DNA of 54,210 nucleotides from Solirubrobacter phytolaccae (lineage in GTDB: Bacteria > Actinomycetota > Thermoleophilia > Solirubrobacterales > Solirubrobacteraceae): positions 1 through 54,210 of the forward strand of contig NZ_JAPDDP010000049.1 of the NCBI RefSeq assembly GCF_027587195.1, read 5' to 3'. Both the position numbers and the translations under genes were made by a program. Below the pieces are notes generated by a model that searched no databases, was not told the origin of the DNA, and saw nothing but the letters and a program-made list of their open reading frames with translations. Below, one piece after another: positions 28,166 to 38,000 of the stretch (positions are counted from its first letter, which is position 1; each line of letters opens with the position of its first letter).

Positions 28166-31093
28166 TTGAAGATCACAGCCATCGCCGCGGCGCTGCTCGC
28201 GCTCGGCGCATCCGCGCCCGCCTATGCGAGCGACGACCTGCCCGGCGCGGACGCCGCGCTCGTGCAGGTGTTCGTTCCGAACGAGGCCGCGATCGCGGCG
28301 CTCACCGAGCAGTTCGACGTCGCGGAGTACAAGAACGTCGAAGCCGACGGGACGATCATGATCGCCGTCGACGCGACCCCCGCCGAACGGGCCGAGCTCC
28401 GCGCGATGGGCCTGCGGATCGGCGCCACGATCGAGGACGCCGGCACCCGCGCGTCCGTCGCCGAGGCGCGCGACGTCCAGCGCGAGGCGGACGAACGCGC
28501 GTCGGCGTGGGCCGAGAGCGGCGTGCCCAAGAGCCGGGCGGCGGTCGCGCCGCGCGGCGAGACGGTGATCCAGCGCGCCGACCGGTTCACGAACTACGCC
28601 GGCACGTTCCTGTACGTGGAGGCGTTCAACAAGGCGACGGTGTCGACCGGTCCGACGTCGTTCAGCGGGCCTTCGCAGGCGCTGTCGTACGCGGGCGCCG
28701 ACGGCGTCTGGAGTGTGGCGACGGACGTCCCGCGCTACACCGACGGCACGACCACGCCGGACACCTACATGTTCCACCGCCAGCTCGTCCGCCTGACGGG
28801 TCCGGCGGCGCAGATCCCGGTGGACGAGCTGACCGTGCGCGTCGCCTCCAGCTCCGGCGCCGTGGACACGAGCAAGGTGAAGAGCTGGCCGGGCGGCACC
28901 CTGCCGCCGCACGTCGCGGGCTACCAGCAGGGCTTCTTCAACCGCTACCAGGACCCGACGGAGAACCGCGCGCAGCTGGACCGGCTCGCGGCGGAGTTCC
29001 CGAACCTGATCACCGCGGTCAACCTGCCGCACCTGAGCAACGGCTACCAGCGCAAGGCGATGGGCATCGTCGGCCTCAAGACGCCGTACGCCGACCAGGT
29101 CTCGGGCACCGGCAGCCTCGGCAACGTCGGCACGGACACCACGCAGACCGCGGCCATCCGCGCGACGCAGGCGCTCGTGATCAACACGAAGGCCTGGGGC
29201 CACGAGGGCGGCAACAGCGTGTCCGTCGAGCTCAAGGCGCCGACCGCGCCGGACGCGCCGCTGTCGGTCGCCGTCACGGGCTCTGACATCGTCGTCAACC
29301 TCGCCGGAGACGTGGCGGGCGCACCGGCGAGCAAGACCGCCGACGTGGTCGCGGCCCTCAACGCCAGCGCGCCGGCGAGCGCGCTCGTCACGGCCTCGAC
29401 CTTCCGCGCCAACGCGGGCCAGGGCGTCGCGCAGCCGACCGCCAAGACGCTGATGAAGGACTACCTGAACGCACCCGCGCACGTCCAGCGCGGCCCGTTC
29501 CAGCAGCGCGTCTACCGGATCGGCGCGCACCGCGACGGCACCAAGGTCGGCGTGTTCTTCACCTGCCAGACGCACGCCCGCGAGTGGACGACCGGCCTCA
29601 CGTGCGTGGAGACCGCCGAGCGGCTCGCGCGCAACTACGCGACGGACCCGGAGACCAAGAAGCTGCTCGACAACGTGGAGGTGTTCATCCACGCCAACGG
29701 CAACCCCGACGGCGGCCACCTGTCGATGTACGACTTCGCGTCCCAGCGGCGCAACATGACCAACTACTGCCAGTTCACGGACCCGGTCGGGCGCAACCAG
29801 TGGGGCGTGGACCTCAACCGCAACTACACCGAGTACACCCGCTTCGACGGCCCCTGGGTCGGCGCGTCCGCCGACTGCACGGTCGACAGCTTCTCCGGTC
29901 CGGGTGAGGCGTCCGAGCCCGAGACCAAGAACGACATGTGGATCGCGGACACGTACCCAAACATCAAGTTCGCGTCCAACATGCACTCGTTCGGCGGCTA
30001 CTTCATGTGGTCCCCGGGCGCGTACATGGACGACGGCAAGCGCACGCTCTCGCCGGCGCCCAACATCGGCGTCGAGAAGTACTTCTTCCAGGCGGGCGAG
30101 AAGATCCTCGGCCGCATCAAGGAGCACCGCGGCACGGTCATCCTGCCGCAGCGCACGGGCCCGATCGCGGACGTGATCTACTCCGGCGCCGGCTCCTCAG
30201 CCGACGACCACTGGTACCGCAAGGGCATCATCGGCTACGGCTTCGAGACCGGTGCCGACAAGTTCATCTCGACCGAGACCGGCACGGTGCAGATCCAGAC
30301 GGGCTTCCAGCCGCCGTTCGCCGAGGCGACCGGCAGCGCCGACCCGCGGCTCGCCTACGAGGGCCGTGACCAGGCGATGGAGTTCGCCTCGGGCAACTAC
30401 GGGATGATCGAGGCCGCGTACGACTACGCGCAGGACACGACGGCGCCGAAGACCTCGATCGAGTACTCGGCCGCCCAGTCCGACAGCGCGCCGATCACGT
30501 TCAAGTTCAACTGGGACGACGAGGCCGCGGTCATCCGCTACACGACCGACGGCTCGACGCCGACGCTGGCCTCGCCGACCTACAACGCCGAGCGCCCGCG
30601 CGGGCTCGGTGAGCTGCTCACGGTCACCAAGCCCGGGGTCACCGAGGTCAAGTGGTTCGCCACGGACATCAAGGGCAACCAGTCGGCGGTGCAGACGCAG
30701 CGGCTGCAGGTCGGCGAGCAGGGCACGGTCGGCGGCTCGGTGCCGGCGACCCTCGCCCTGACGCTGGGCACGCCGGCGGCGTTCGGCGCGTTCACGCCGG
30801 GCGTCGACAAGGAGTACACGGCGACGACCGAGGCGACGGTCCTCTCCACGGCCGGTGACGCGACCCTCACGGTCGCCGACCCGGACGCGGTCAACCCGGG
30901 CCGGCTGGTCAACGGCACCTTCGCGCTGCCGCAGCCGCTGCAGGGCCTCGGCGTGGTCAAGACGTGGACGGCACCGACGTCGAACGAGAAGGTCCCGGTG
31001 ACCTTCAAGCAGACGATCGGCAGGACCGACGCGCTGCGCACCGGTTCGTACTCGAAGGTGCTGACCTTCACGCTAAGTACGACCTCCCCGTAG
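28166..31093 (+). CDS. secreted M14 zinc carboxypeptidase, multidomain (paralog 1)
   Basis: The TTG at 28166 has GGAGGGG upstream. The 975-residue protein has a signal peptide (MKITAIAAALLALGASAPAYA), then a propeptide-like region with the conserved block GETVIQRADRFTNYAGTFLY (about 131-150). The M14 peptidase fold starts near residue 255 (FFNRYQDPTENRAQLD, GYQRKAMG). It is interrupted at about 305-440 by a beta-rich insert (APLSVAVTGSDIVVNLAGD...ALVTASTF). The zinc ligands are His470 and Glu473 (THARE) and His607 (MHSFGGYF). Arg552 is in DLNRN, and Glu694 (GYGFETGAD) is the catalytic glutamate. A chitobiase/hexosaminidase C-like domain (about 778-848) and a C-terminal domain ending YSKVLTFTLSTTSP follow. 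It probably digests peptides or polymers outside the cell. It is the first of four paralogs. Confidence 0.85.
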   Translation: MKITAIAAALLALGASAPAYASDDLPGADAALVQVFVPNEAAIAALTEQFDVAEYKNVEADGTIMIAVDATPAERAELRAMGLRIGATIEDAGTRASVAEARDVQREADERASAWAESGVPKSRAAVAPRGETVIQRADRFTNYAGTFLYVEAFNKATVSTGPTSFSGPSQALSYAGADGVWSVATDVPRYTDGTTTPDTYMFHRQLVRLTGPAAQIPVDELTVRVASSSGAVDTSKVKSWPGGTLPPHVAGYQQGFFNRYQDPTENRAQLDRLAAEFPNLITAVNLPHLSNGYQRKAMGIVGLKTPYADQVSGTGSLGNVGTDTTQTAAIRATQALVINTKAWGHEGGNSVSVELKAPTAPDAPLSVAVTGSDIVVNLAGDVAGAPASKTADVVAALNASAPASALVTASTFRANAGQGVAQPTAKTLMKDYLNAPAHVQRGPFQQRVYRIGAHRDGTKVGVFFTCQTHAREWTTGLTCVETAERLARNYATDPETKKLLDNVEVFIHANGNPDGGHLSMYDFASQRRNMTNYCQFTDPVGRNQWGVDLNRNYTEYTRFDGPWVGASADCTVDSFSGPGEASEPETKNDMWIADTYPNIKFASNMHSFGGYFMWSPGAYMDDGKRTLSPAPNIGVEKYFFQAGEKILGRIKEHRGTVILPQRTGPIADVIYSGAGSSADDHWYRKGIIGYGFETGADKFISTETGTVQIQTGFQPPFAEATGSADPRLAYEGRDQAMEFASGNYGMIEAAYDYAQDTTAPKTSIEYSAAQSDSAPITFKFNWDDEAAVIRYTTDGSTPTLASPTYNAERPRGLGELLTVTKPGVTEVKWFATDIKGNQSAVQTQRLQVGEQGTVGGSVPATLALTLGTPAAFGAFTPGVDKEYTATTEATVLSTAGDATLTVADPDAVNPGRLVNGTFALPQPLQGLGVVKTWTAPTSNEKVPVTFKQTIGRTDALRTGSYSKVLTFTLSTTSP

Positions 31094-31104
31094 GTCGTGG
31101 GTTT

Positions 31105-31132
31105 GCGGGCGTGGAGGCAACTCCACGCCCGC
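31105..31132 (+). terminator. intrinsic terminator after paralog 1
   Basis: GCGGGCGTGGAG (31105-31116) and CTCCACGCCCGC (31121-31132) pair perfectly over 12 bp around a GCAA tetraloop. The T-tract is weak. Confidence 0.8.
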
Positions 31133-31229
31133 GTGCCCTCCCTTTCCCCTCACTTTCTGCTCATATTGGTCGACTGGCCGTCAGTGGACGACGGCCTTCG
31201 AGGTCATTTCGAACGGAGGGTTCGACCAG

Positions 31230-34193
31230 GTGACTGGAAGAGGGGTTGTGCGGCTGGCCCGAGCGACATTGCTCGGTACCGCCATCATGCTCGGCGCGGG
31301 GTCTGCCGCGTACGCCGACGACACAGAGCGTCGTCTGATCAAGGTCACTCACCCGAGTGAGGAGGCCATCCACGAGCTCGAGTCGACGCACGACGTCGGC
31401 TACGTCGGCGATCACACCGAGGCGGCGGTCTACCTGACGCCCGCCGAGGAGGGCGTCCTGCGTGCCCGCGGCTTCACCATCGGCGCGGTCATCGAGGACA
31501 AAGGCACGCTCGAGGCCCGCAAGGCCGAGATCGCGGCCACGACCAAGAGCGAGGCCCTGGCGGCCGAGTTCGCCGAGAAGGGCGCCGCGAAGGCCAAGGC
31601 GCGCGGCATGGTCCCGCCCGTCGGCGAGACCGTGCTGATCCGCGCGTACACCTTCACGAACTACGCCGGTCGTTTCCTGTACGTCGAGGCGCACAACAAG
31701 GCGCACGAGCCCAACAACACGGGCGGCCCGGCGCTGCAGCTGTCGTACGCCGGCCCTGACGGCCAGTTCACGACCCCGGTCAACGGCACCCGCTTCGCCG
31801 ACGAGGGCAAGTACCTCTACCACCGGTACCTCGTCGCGCTGCGCGGCGCCCACGCCGACGTCCCGACCGCCGACCTGCAGGTCCGCGTCGCCGCGGCCAC
31901 GGGCTCGACCGACTCGGGCGGCGTGACGCAGTGGGCCGGCAGCGCGATCCCGCCGCGCGTGGCCAGCTTCCAGAAGGACTTCATCACCAAGTACATGGAC
32001 CCGACCGAGGTCTACGAGCGGATCGACGCGCTGGTCGCGAACAACTCGGACATCGCCGAGATGGTCCCGCTGCCGCACAAGACTCCGGGCTACCAGCGTC
32101 AGGCGATGGCGATGCTCGCGGGCACGACCGCCCCGGGCAACGCGCCGAGCGGCACGGCGGCCCAGGGCTCCGCGGTGCAGCTGTTCTCGAAGGCGATGGG
32201 TCACCTTGGCGGCAACGAGATCACGGCCGAGTTCGTGGCCCCGACCACGGCGGACGCTCCGCTGGGTGTGACCGTCGACGGCAAGAACATCACGGTGAAC
32301 CTGGGGACCAACGCCACGGGCGCGCTGGCCTCGACGGCCGCGCAGGTGCGTGACGCGATCAACGCGTCACCGGCCGCGAGCGCGCTCGTCACCGCCTACA
32401 CCTACTCGGGCAACGCCGGCGCGGGCATCGCCCCGGCTCGCGCGCGCGTGACGCTGTCGGACTTCCTGGCCGCTCCGGCGCACGTCAAGCGCGGCCCGTT
32501 CGAGCAGCGCATCCTGCGCATCGGCAAGCAGCGCGACGGCTCGAAGGTCGGCGTCTACATCTACTGCCAGCAGCACGCGCGTGAGTGGGTCACGCCGATC
32601 ACGTGCCTCGAGACCGCCGAGCGCCTGATCAAGAACTACGCGACCGACCCGACCACCAAGTCCTACGTCGACAACCTGGACATCTTCATCCTCCCGTCGG
32701 CCAACCCGGACGGCGCGCACTACTCGATGTACGACTTCAACTCCAAGCGCCGCAACATGGCCAACTACTGCCCGCTGGGGTCGTCCGTCGGCAACGTCAA
32801 CAACCGCAACAACTGGGGCGTCGACCTCAACCGCAACGCGACGATCGGCTCGGTCTTCGACGGCTACGACGGCGCCGACATGATCAACCCGTCCGTCCCG
32901 TCGTCGATCAGCGCCTGCACCAGCGACACGTTCGCCGGTCCGTTCGAGGGCTCCGAGCCCGAGATGAAGAACGAGCTGTGGGTGGCGGACACGTTCCCGA
33001 AGATCAAGTTCGCGATCAACATCCACACGCACGGCGGCTACTTCATGTGGGCGCCGGGCGCCTACAAGCCGGGCACGCGCGAGCCGCTGCCGTCGGTGAA
33101 CATCGGCGTCGAGCAGTACTTCTTCCAGGTGTCCGAGACGATCCTGTCGCACATCGCGGACTCGCGCGACACGGTGCTGCTGCCGGAGCGCACGGGCCCG
33201 ATCTCCGAGGTGCTGTACTCGGCCGCCGGCAACTCCGCCGACGACCAGTACTACCGCAAGGGGATCATCTCCTACTCGTTCGAGGCCGGCGCGCAGCGCA
33301 TGACGGTCAACCCGACCACCGGCGCGATCTCGCGCCGTGACGTCGGCTTCCAGCCGTGCTTCGGCGGCCCGGGCACGCACGGTGGCACGAACACCAGCAC
33401 CTCGCTGCAGTGCGGCACGGCCAGCAATCCCGACCCGCTGATGGTCAACGAGGGTCGCCTGTCGACGCAGGAGTTCGCGGACGGCAACTACGGCCTGCTC
33501 CAGGGCGCCCTGGAGTACTCGCAGGACGTGACCGCGCCGGACGTGAGCATCGAGTTCTCGGCGGCGCAGACGTCGGGTGAGGCGATCAACTACCGGTTCA
33601 AGTGGGGCGGCGAGGCGGCCGTGATCCACTACACGACAGACGGCTCGACGCCGACGACCAGCTCGCCGACGTACGAGTCCCAGGGCATCCGCCGTCCCGG
33701 CCAGGTGCTGACGTTCTCCGCGCCCGGCGCCTACACGGTCAAGTGGATCGCGAAGGACATGAAGGGCAACGTCTCGCCGGTCAAGTCCCAGCGCCTGCTG
33801 GTCGCGGCCGACGACGCGGACGGCACGGTCGGCGGTTCGGTGCCGGCCACGCTGGCGCTGACGCTGGGCGCTCCGGCGTCCTTCGCGCCGTTCGTCCCGG
33901 GCGTCGCGCGTGAGTACACGGCGACGACCGAGGCGACGGTGACCTCGACGGCCGGTGACGCGACCCTGACGGTCGCCGACCCGAGCGCGACGAACACCGG
34001 CAAGCTGGTCAACGGCGCGTTCGCGCTGCCGCAGTCGCTGCAGGGCCTCGGCACGGTCAAGACGTGGACCGGTCCGACCTCGTCGGAGAAGGTGCCGGTC
34101 ACCTTCAAGCAGGCGATCGCCGCGACCGACGCCCTCCGCACGGGCACCTACAGCAAGACGCTCACCTTCACGCTGAGCACGAACAACCCGTAG
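31230..34193 (+). CDS. secreted M14 zinc carboxypeptidase, multidomain (paralog 2)
   Basis: The GTG at 31230 is preceded by GGAGGG (31215-31220). The 987-residue protein has a signal sequence ending near AAYADD. It keeps the same order of domains as paralog 1: N-terminal region with FTNYAGRFLYVEAHNKA, split M14 domain, chitobiase C-like domain and LTFTLST domain. Zinc ligands are His449 and Glu452 (QHARE) and His599 (NIHTHGGYF). The catalytic Glu685 is in YSFEAGAQ, and NPDGAHYS and GVDLNRN are intact. The insert in the peptidase fold (about 300-410) has the same APLGVTVDGKNITVNLGTN...ALVTAYTY block and no extra PPC-like domain. It is the most diverged copy at the N-terminus (VGETVLIRAYTF). 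Confidence 0.85.
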   Translation: MTGRGVVRLARATLLGTAIMLGAGSAAYADDTERRLIKVTHPSEEAIHELESTHDVGYVGDHTEAAVYLTPAEEGVLRARGFTIGAVIEDKGTLEARKAEIAATTKSEALAAEFAEKGAAKAKARGMVPPVGETVLIRAYTFTNYAGRFLYVEAHNKAHEPNNTGGPALQLSYAGPDGQFTTPVNGTRFADEGKYLYHRYLVALRGAHADVPTADLQVRVAAATGSTDSGGVTQWAGSAIPPRVASFQKDFITKYMDPTEVYERIDALVANNSDIAEMVPLPHKTPGYQRQAMAMLAGTTAPGNAPSGTAAQGSAVQLFSKAMGHLGGNEITAEFVAPTTADAPLGVTVDGKNITVNLGTNATGALASTAAQVRDAINASPAASALVTAYTYSGNAGAGIAPARARVTLSDFLAAPAHVKRGPFEQRILRIGKQRDGSKVGVYIYCQQHAREWVTPITCLETAERLIKNYATDPTTKSYVDNLDIFILPSANPDGAHYSMYDFNSKRRNMANYCPLGSSVGNVNNRNNWGVDLNRNATIGSVFDGYDGADMINPSVPSSISACTSDTFAGPFEGSEPEMKNELWVADTFPKIKFAINIHTHGGYFMWAPGAYKPGTREPLPSVNIGVEQYFFQVSETILSHIADSRDTVLLPERTGPISEVLYSAAGNSADDQYYRKGIISYSFEAGAQRMTVNPTTGAISRRDVGFQPCFGGPGTHGGTNTSTSLQCGTASNPDPLMVNEGRLSTQEFADGNYGLLQGALEYSQDVTAPDVSIEFSAAQTSGEAINYRFKWGGEAAVIHYTTDGSTPTTSSPTYESQGIRRPGQVLTFSAPGAYTVKWIAKDMKGNVSPVKSQRLLVAADDADGTVGGSVPATLALTLGAPASFAPFVPGVAREYTATTEATVTSTAGDATLTVADPSATNTGKLVNGAFALPQSLQGLGTVKTWTGPTSSEKVPVTFKQAIAATDALRTGTYSKTLTFTLSTNNP

Positions 34194-34203
34194 GAACCGG
34201 GCC

Positions 34204-34234
34204 ACGGGGCCCGCGCCACGCGCGCGGGCCCCGT
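34204..34234 (+). terminator. intrinsic terminator after paralog 2
   Basis: ACGGGGCCCGCGC (34204-34216) and GCGCGGGCCCCGT (34222-34234) form a 13-bp perfect stem with a 5-nt loop, followed by CTCGTC. It lies 20 bp before the GTG of the FHA regulator. Confidence 0.8.
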
Positions 34235-34254
34235 CTCGTCCGTACGCTCTGGGC

Positions 34255-34893
34255 GTGTCCACGCCGCAGGAGGTCAAAGCCCGTCTGGAGGCCGAGCGCG
34301 CGGGCGCACCGTTCCTGCTCTATCGCGACGCCACGGGCACCGAGCACGTGCACACGCTCGACGGCGCGACCACGATCGGCCGCCGTCCCGAGCGTGACGT
34401 CGCGCTGGCGTGGGACGGCGAGGTCAGCCGCCTGCACGCGCAGCTCGAGCCCATCGGCCCGGACTGGACGGTGGTCGACGACGGGCTCTCGCGCAACGGG
34501 ACGTTCGTCAACGGCGAGCGTGTCAACGGCAGGCGACGGCTGCGCGACGGCGACCGCGTGGTGGTCGGGGACACGCCGATCGTCTTCCGCGCGCCCCGCG
34601 ACGTCGCCGACAGCACGGCCGCGATCACGGTCGAGCGGACGGTGGCCCTGACCGAGACGCAGCGCAGGATCCTGATCGCGCTCTGCCGGCCGCTGCAGGC
34701 TTCGGCGTACGCGACACCGGCGACGAACAAGGACATCGCGGCCGAGGTGCACCTGAGCGTCGACGCGGTCAAGGCGCACCTGCGCGCCATTTTCGAGCGG
34801 TTTGGACTCGACGACCTTCCACAGAATCAGAAGCGCGCACGGCTCGCGGCCGTCGCACTGGTCAACAACGTCATCAGAAAACACGAGTTCTGA
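34255..34893 (+). CDS. FHA-domain protein with C-terminal HTH-like domain
   Basis: The 212-residue protein starts at GTG 34255. Residues about 35-120 form an FHA domain with TTIGRRPERDVAL, VSRLHAQLE and LSRNGTFVNGERV, including the Arg, Ser, His and Asn positions used to bind phosphothreonine. The C-terminal part (about 128-212) has LTETQRRILIALCRPL, NKDIAAEVHLSVDAVKAHLRAIFERFG and RARLAAVAL, which reads as a helix-turn-helix of the LuxR-like kind. It could therefore link a Ser/Thr kinase signal to transcription. It sits between M14 paralogs 2 and 3 with terminators on its upstream side, so it may regulate the cluster; that role is inferred from position only. Confidence 0.75.
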   Translation: MSTPQEVKARLEAERAGAPFLLYRDATGTEHVHTLDGATTIGRRPERDVALAWDGEVSRLHAQLEPIGPDWTVVDDGLSRNGTFVNGERVNGRRRLRDGDRVVVGDTPIVFRAPRDVADSTAAITVERTVALTETQRRILIALCRPLQASAYATPATNKDIAAEVHLSVDAVKAHLRAIFERFGLDDLPQNQKRARLAAVALVNNVIRKHEF

Positions 34894-35024
34894 GCGCGAA
34901 TCTCGCCGATGGGCGTAGACATGACCGCGCGATGGATGCAGAATGAGCCTTTGAGGAGGGGTGAGCTCCCGGCTTGAGGGGTGGGGGTTCACCGTTTGGG
35001 TTCCACACACGGAGGGTTCCGCCC

Positions 35025-38000
35025 ATGCTCGGGAGAACATCGCTGGTGGCGTTCGCGGCCTCAGCACTGCTGTTTTCGGGAGGAGGTCTGGCGTACGCCG
35101 ACAACGACTTCCCGGATGCCGACTCATCGCTGATCGAGGTCCACGTCGGCAGCGAGTCGGACATCGACGCGCTCGTGGCCGACGGCTTCGACCTCGCCGA
35201 GTACAAGCGCGTGGAGACCGCGAGCGACATCGTCGTTGCGATCGACGCCGTTCCGCAGGAGATCGGCGAGCTGAAGAAGCGCGGCTTCAAGCTCGGCCGC
35301 ACGATCGAGACCCCGGCGCACCGTGCCGCGATCGCCGCGGCGCGCGATGCCCAGCGCGAGCTCGACAGCCGCACCCGCGACTACGCCGCCGACGGCGTGC
35401 CCAAGAGCCGGTCCGCGGTCGCGGTGCCCGGCGAGACGGTCATCCAGCGCGCGAACAAGTTCACGAACTACGCCGGCACGTTCCTCTACGTCGAGGCGCA
35501 CAACAAGGCCATCAAGCGCGTCGCCGGCAGCAACACCCAGTTCACGGGCCCGACGCTTCAGGTCGCGTACGCGGGCGCCGACGGCGTCTTCGTCCCGGCC
35601 GCCACGGCGATGCCGCGCTTCATCGACACCGACCCGACGCCGGACGAGTACATGTACAACCGTCAGCTCATCCGCCTGACGGGCGCCGCGGCGAGCATCC
35701 CGGCTTCGCAGATGACGGTCCGCGTGGCCGCAAGCACGGGCTCCGTCGACACCTTCAAGGTCACGGAGTGGCTCGGCACCACGCTGCCGCCGCACGTCGC
35801 GGGCTACCAGCAGGGCTTCTTCAGCCGCTACCAGGACCCGACCGAGAACCGCGCCCAGCTGGACGCGCTGGCGGCCAGCTTCCCGAACCTGGTCACGCCG
35901 GTCAACCTGCCGAACCTGACGAACGGCTACCAGCGCAAGTCGCAGGCGATCCTGTCCGGCACGTCGGGCATCGGCGTCGCTCCGCCGGCCGTCTACGGCG
36001 CCCCGATCGTCGAGTCCACGGGCGAGATCACGGCGGCGGCGCCGGTCGCCTCGATCCCGTTCAACGGCACCGCCGGCCAGCGGATCTTTGCGACCGTGGA
36101 CGGCATCCCCGGCGGCTCGACGGACTTCATCTTCACGCTCAAGAGCCCGACCGGCGCCGTCATCGGCGGCCCGATCGACACCGGCACGAGCCCGGAGTTC
36201 ATCACCAACCTGAACCTGCCCACGACCGGCACGTACACGTTCGAGGTCTCCGGCTACGAGGGTGACCTCGGCGACTTCACGTTCAAGGTCCAGCCCGTCC
36301 AGGTCTCGGGCGCCGAGGCTTCGGCCGGCGCGGTTGTCCTGACCACCAAGGACTGGGGCCACCAGGGCGGCGACCAGGTCACGGCGGAAGTCAAGAACCC
36401 GGGCACCGGCAACGCGCCGCTGTCGGTCACCGTGACCGGCAAGGACATCGTCGTCAACCTCGCGACCAACGCCTCGGGCGCAGCCACGAGCACGGCCGCG
36501 CAGGTCGTCGCCGCGATCAACGCCAGCCCGGGCGCCTCGGCGCTCGTCACGGCCACCACGTTCCGCAACAACGCCGGCGCCGCCATCGTGCAGCCGCGGG
36601 CGAAGGTCAACCTGGACGACTTCCTGAACGCGCCCGCGCACGTCGCGCGCGGCCCGTTCCAGCAGCGCGTGTACCGGATCGGCTCCGTCCGTGACGGCTC
36701 CAAGGTCGGAGTGTTCCTCTACTGCCAGCAGCACGCGCGCGAGTGGACCACCGGCCTGAGCTGCGTCGAGACCGCCGAGCGGCTCGTCCGCAACTACGCG
36801 ACCGACCCCGACACGAAGAAGCTGCTGGACCAGGTCGAGGTCTTCGTGCTGCCGAACGTCAACCCGGACGGCGGCCACTACTCGATGTACGACTTCGCGG
36901 CACAGCGCCGCAACATGACCAACCACTGCGCGCCATCCCTCGGGGTCGGCGACCCGGCCGCCCGCAACGCCTGGGGCGTGGACCTCAACCGCAACAACGG
37001 CGAGTACTCGCCGGTCGACGGCTACTTCGGCGCGTCGCCGAGCTGCACCAGCGACGTGTACTCCGGCCCGGGCGAGTACTCCGAGCCCGAGATCAAGAAC
37101 GAGAAGTGGGTCGCGGACACGTTCCCGAACATCAAGTTCGCGAACAACATCCACTCCTTCGGCGGCTACTTCATGTGGGCGCCGGGCGCCTACAAGGACG
37201 ACGGCAAGCGCACCACCGCTCCGGCGCCGAACATCGGCATCGAGAAGTACTTCTTCGAGGCCGGCGAGAAGATCCTCGCGCGCATCAAGGAGCACCGCAA
37301 CACGGTGATCCTGCCGGAGCGCACCGGCCCGATCGCCGACGTGCTCTACTCGGCGGCCGGCAACTCGGCGGACGACCAGTGGTACCGCAAGGGCATCATC
37401 AGCTACTCCTTCGAGACCGGGGCCGATCGCTTCATCTCGACCACGAGCGGCACGGACCAGATCCCGACCGGCTTCCAGCCGTGCTTCGCCGGCCCGGGCA
37501 CCTACGGTGGGGCCAACGTCCAGTTCGGCCACCCGATCTGCGACAACTGGCCGGTGCTGCTCAACGAGGGCCGCGACCAGGCCATGGAGTTCGCCTCCGG
37601 CAACTTCGGCATGGTCGAGTCCGCGTACGACTACGCGATGGACACGACGCCGCCGAAGACCTCGGTCGAGGTGTCGGCCGACGAGGGCACGTTCCCGGTG
37701 CACTTCAAGTTCAACTGGGACACCGAGGCCGCGGTCATCTACTACACGACCGACGGCTCGACGCCGACCCTGGCGTCGACGACGTACAACAGCCAGCGCG
37801 CACGCTCGATCGGCGAGGTGCTGACGATCACCAAGCTCGGCGCGACCGAGATCAAGTGGTTCGCCGTGGACATCAAGGGCAACCAGTCCGCCGTCCAGAC
37901 CAAGCGCGTCCTGGTCGGCGCCAGCGAGGAGACGGGCACCGTCGGCGGCACCGTGCCGGCCACGCTGTCGCTCACGCTCGGCACCCCGGCCACGTTCCCG

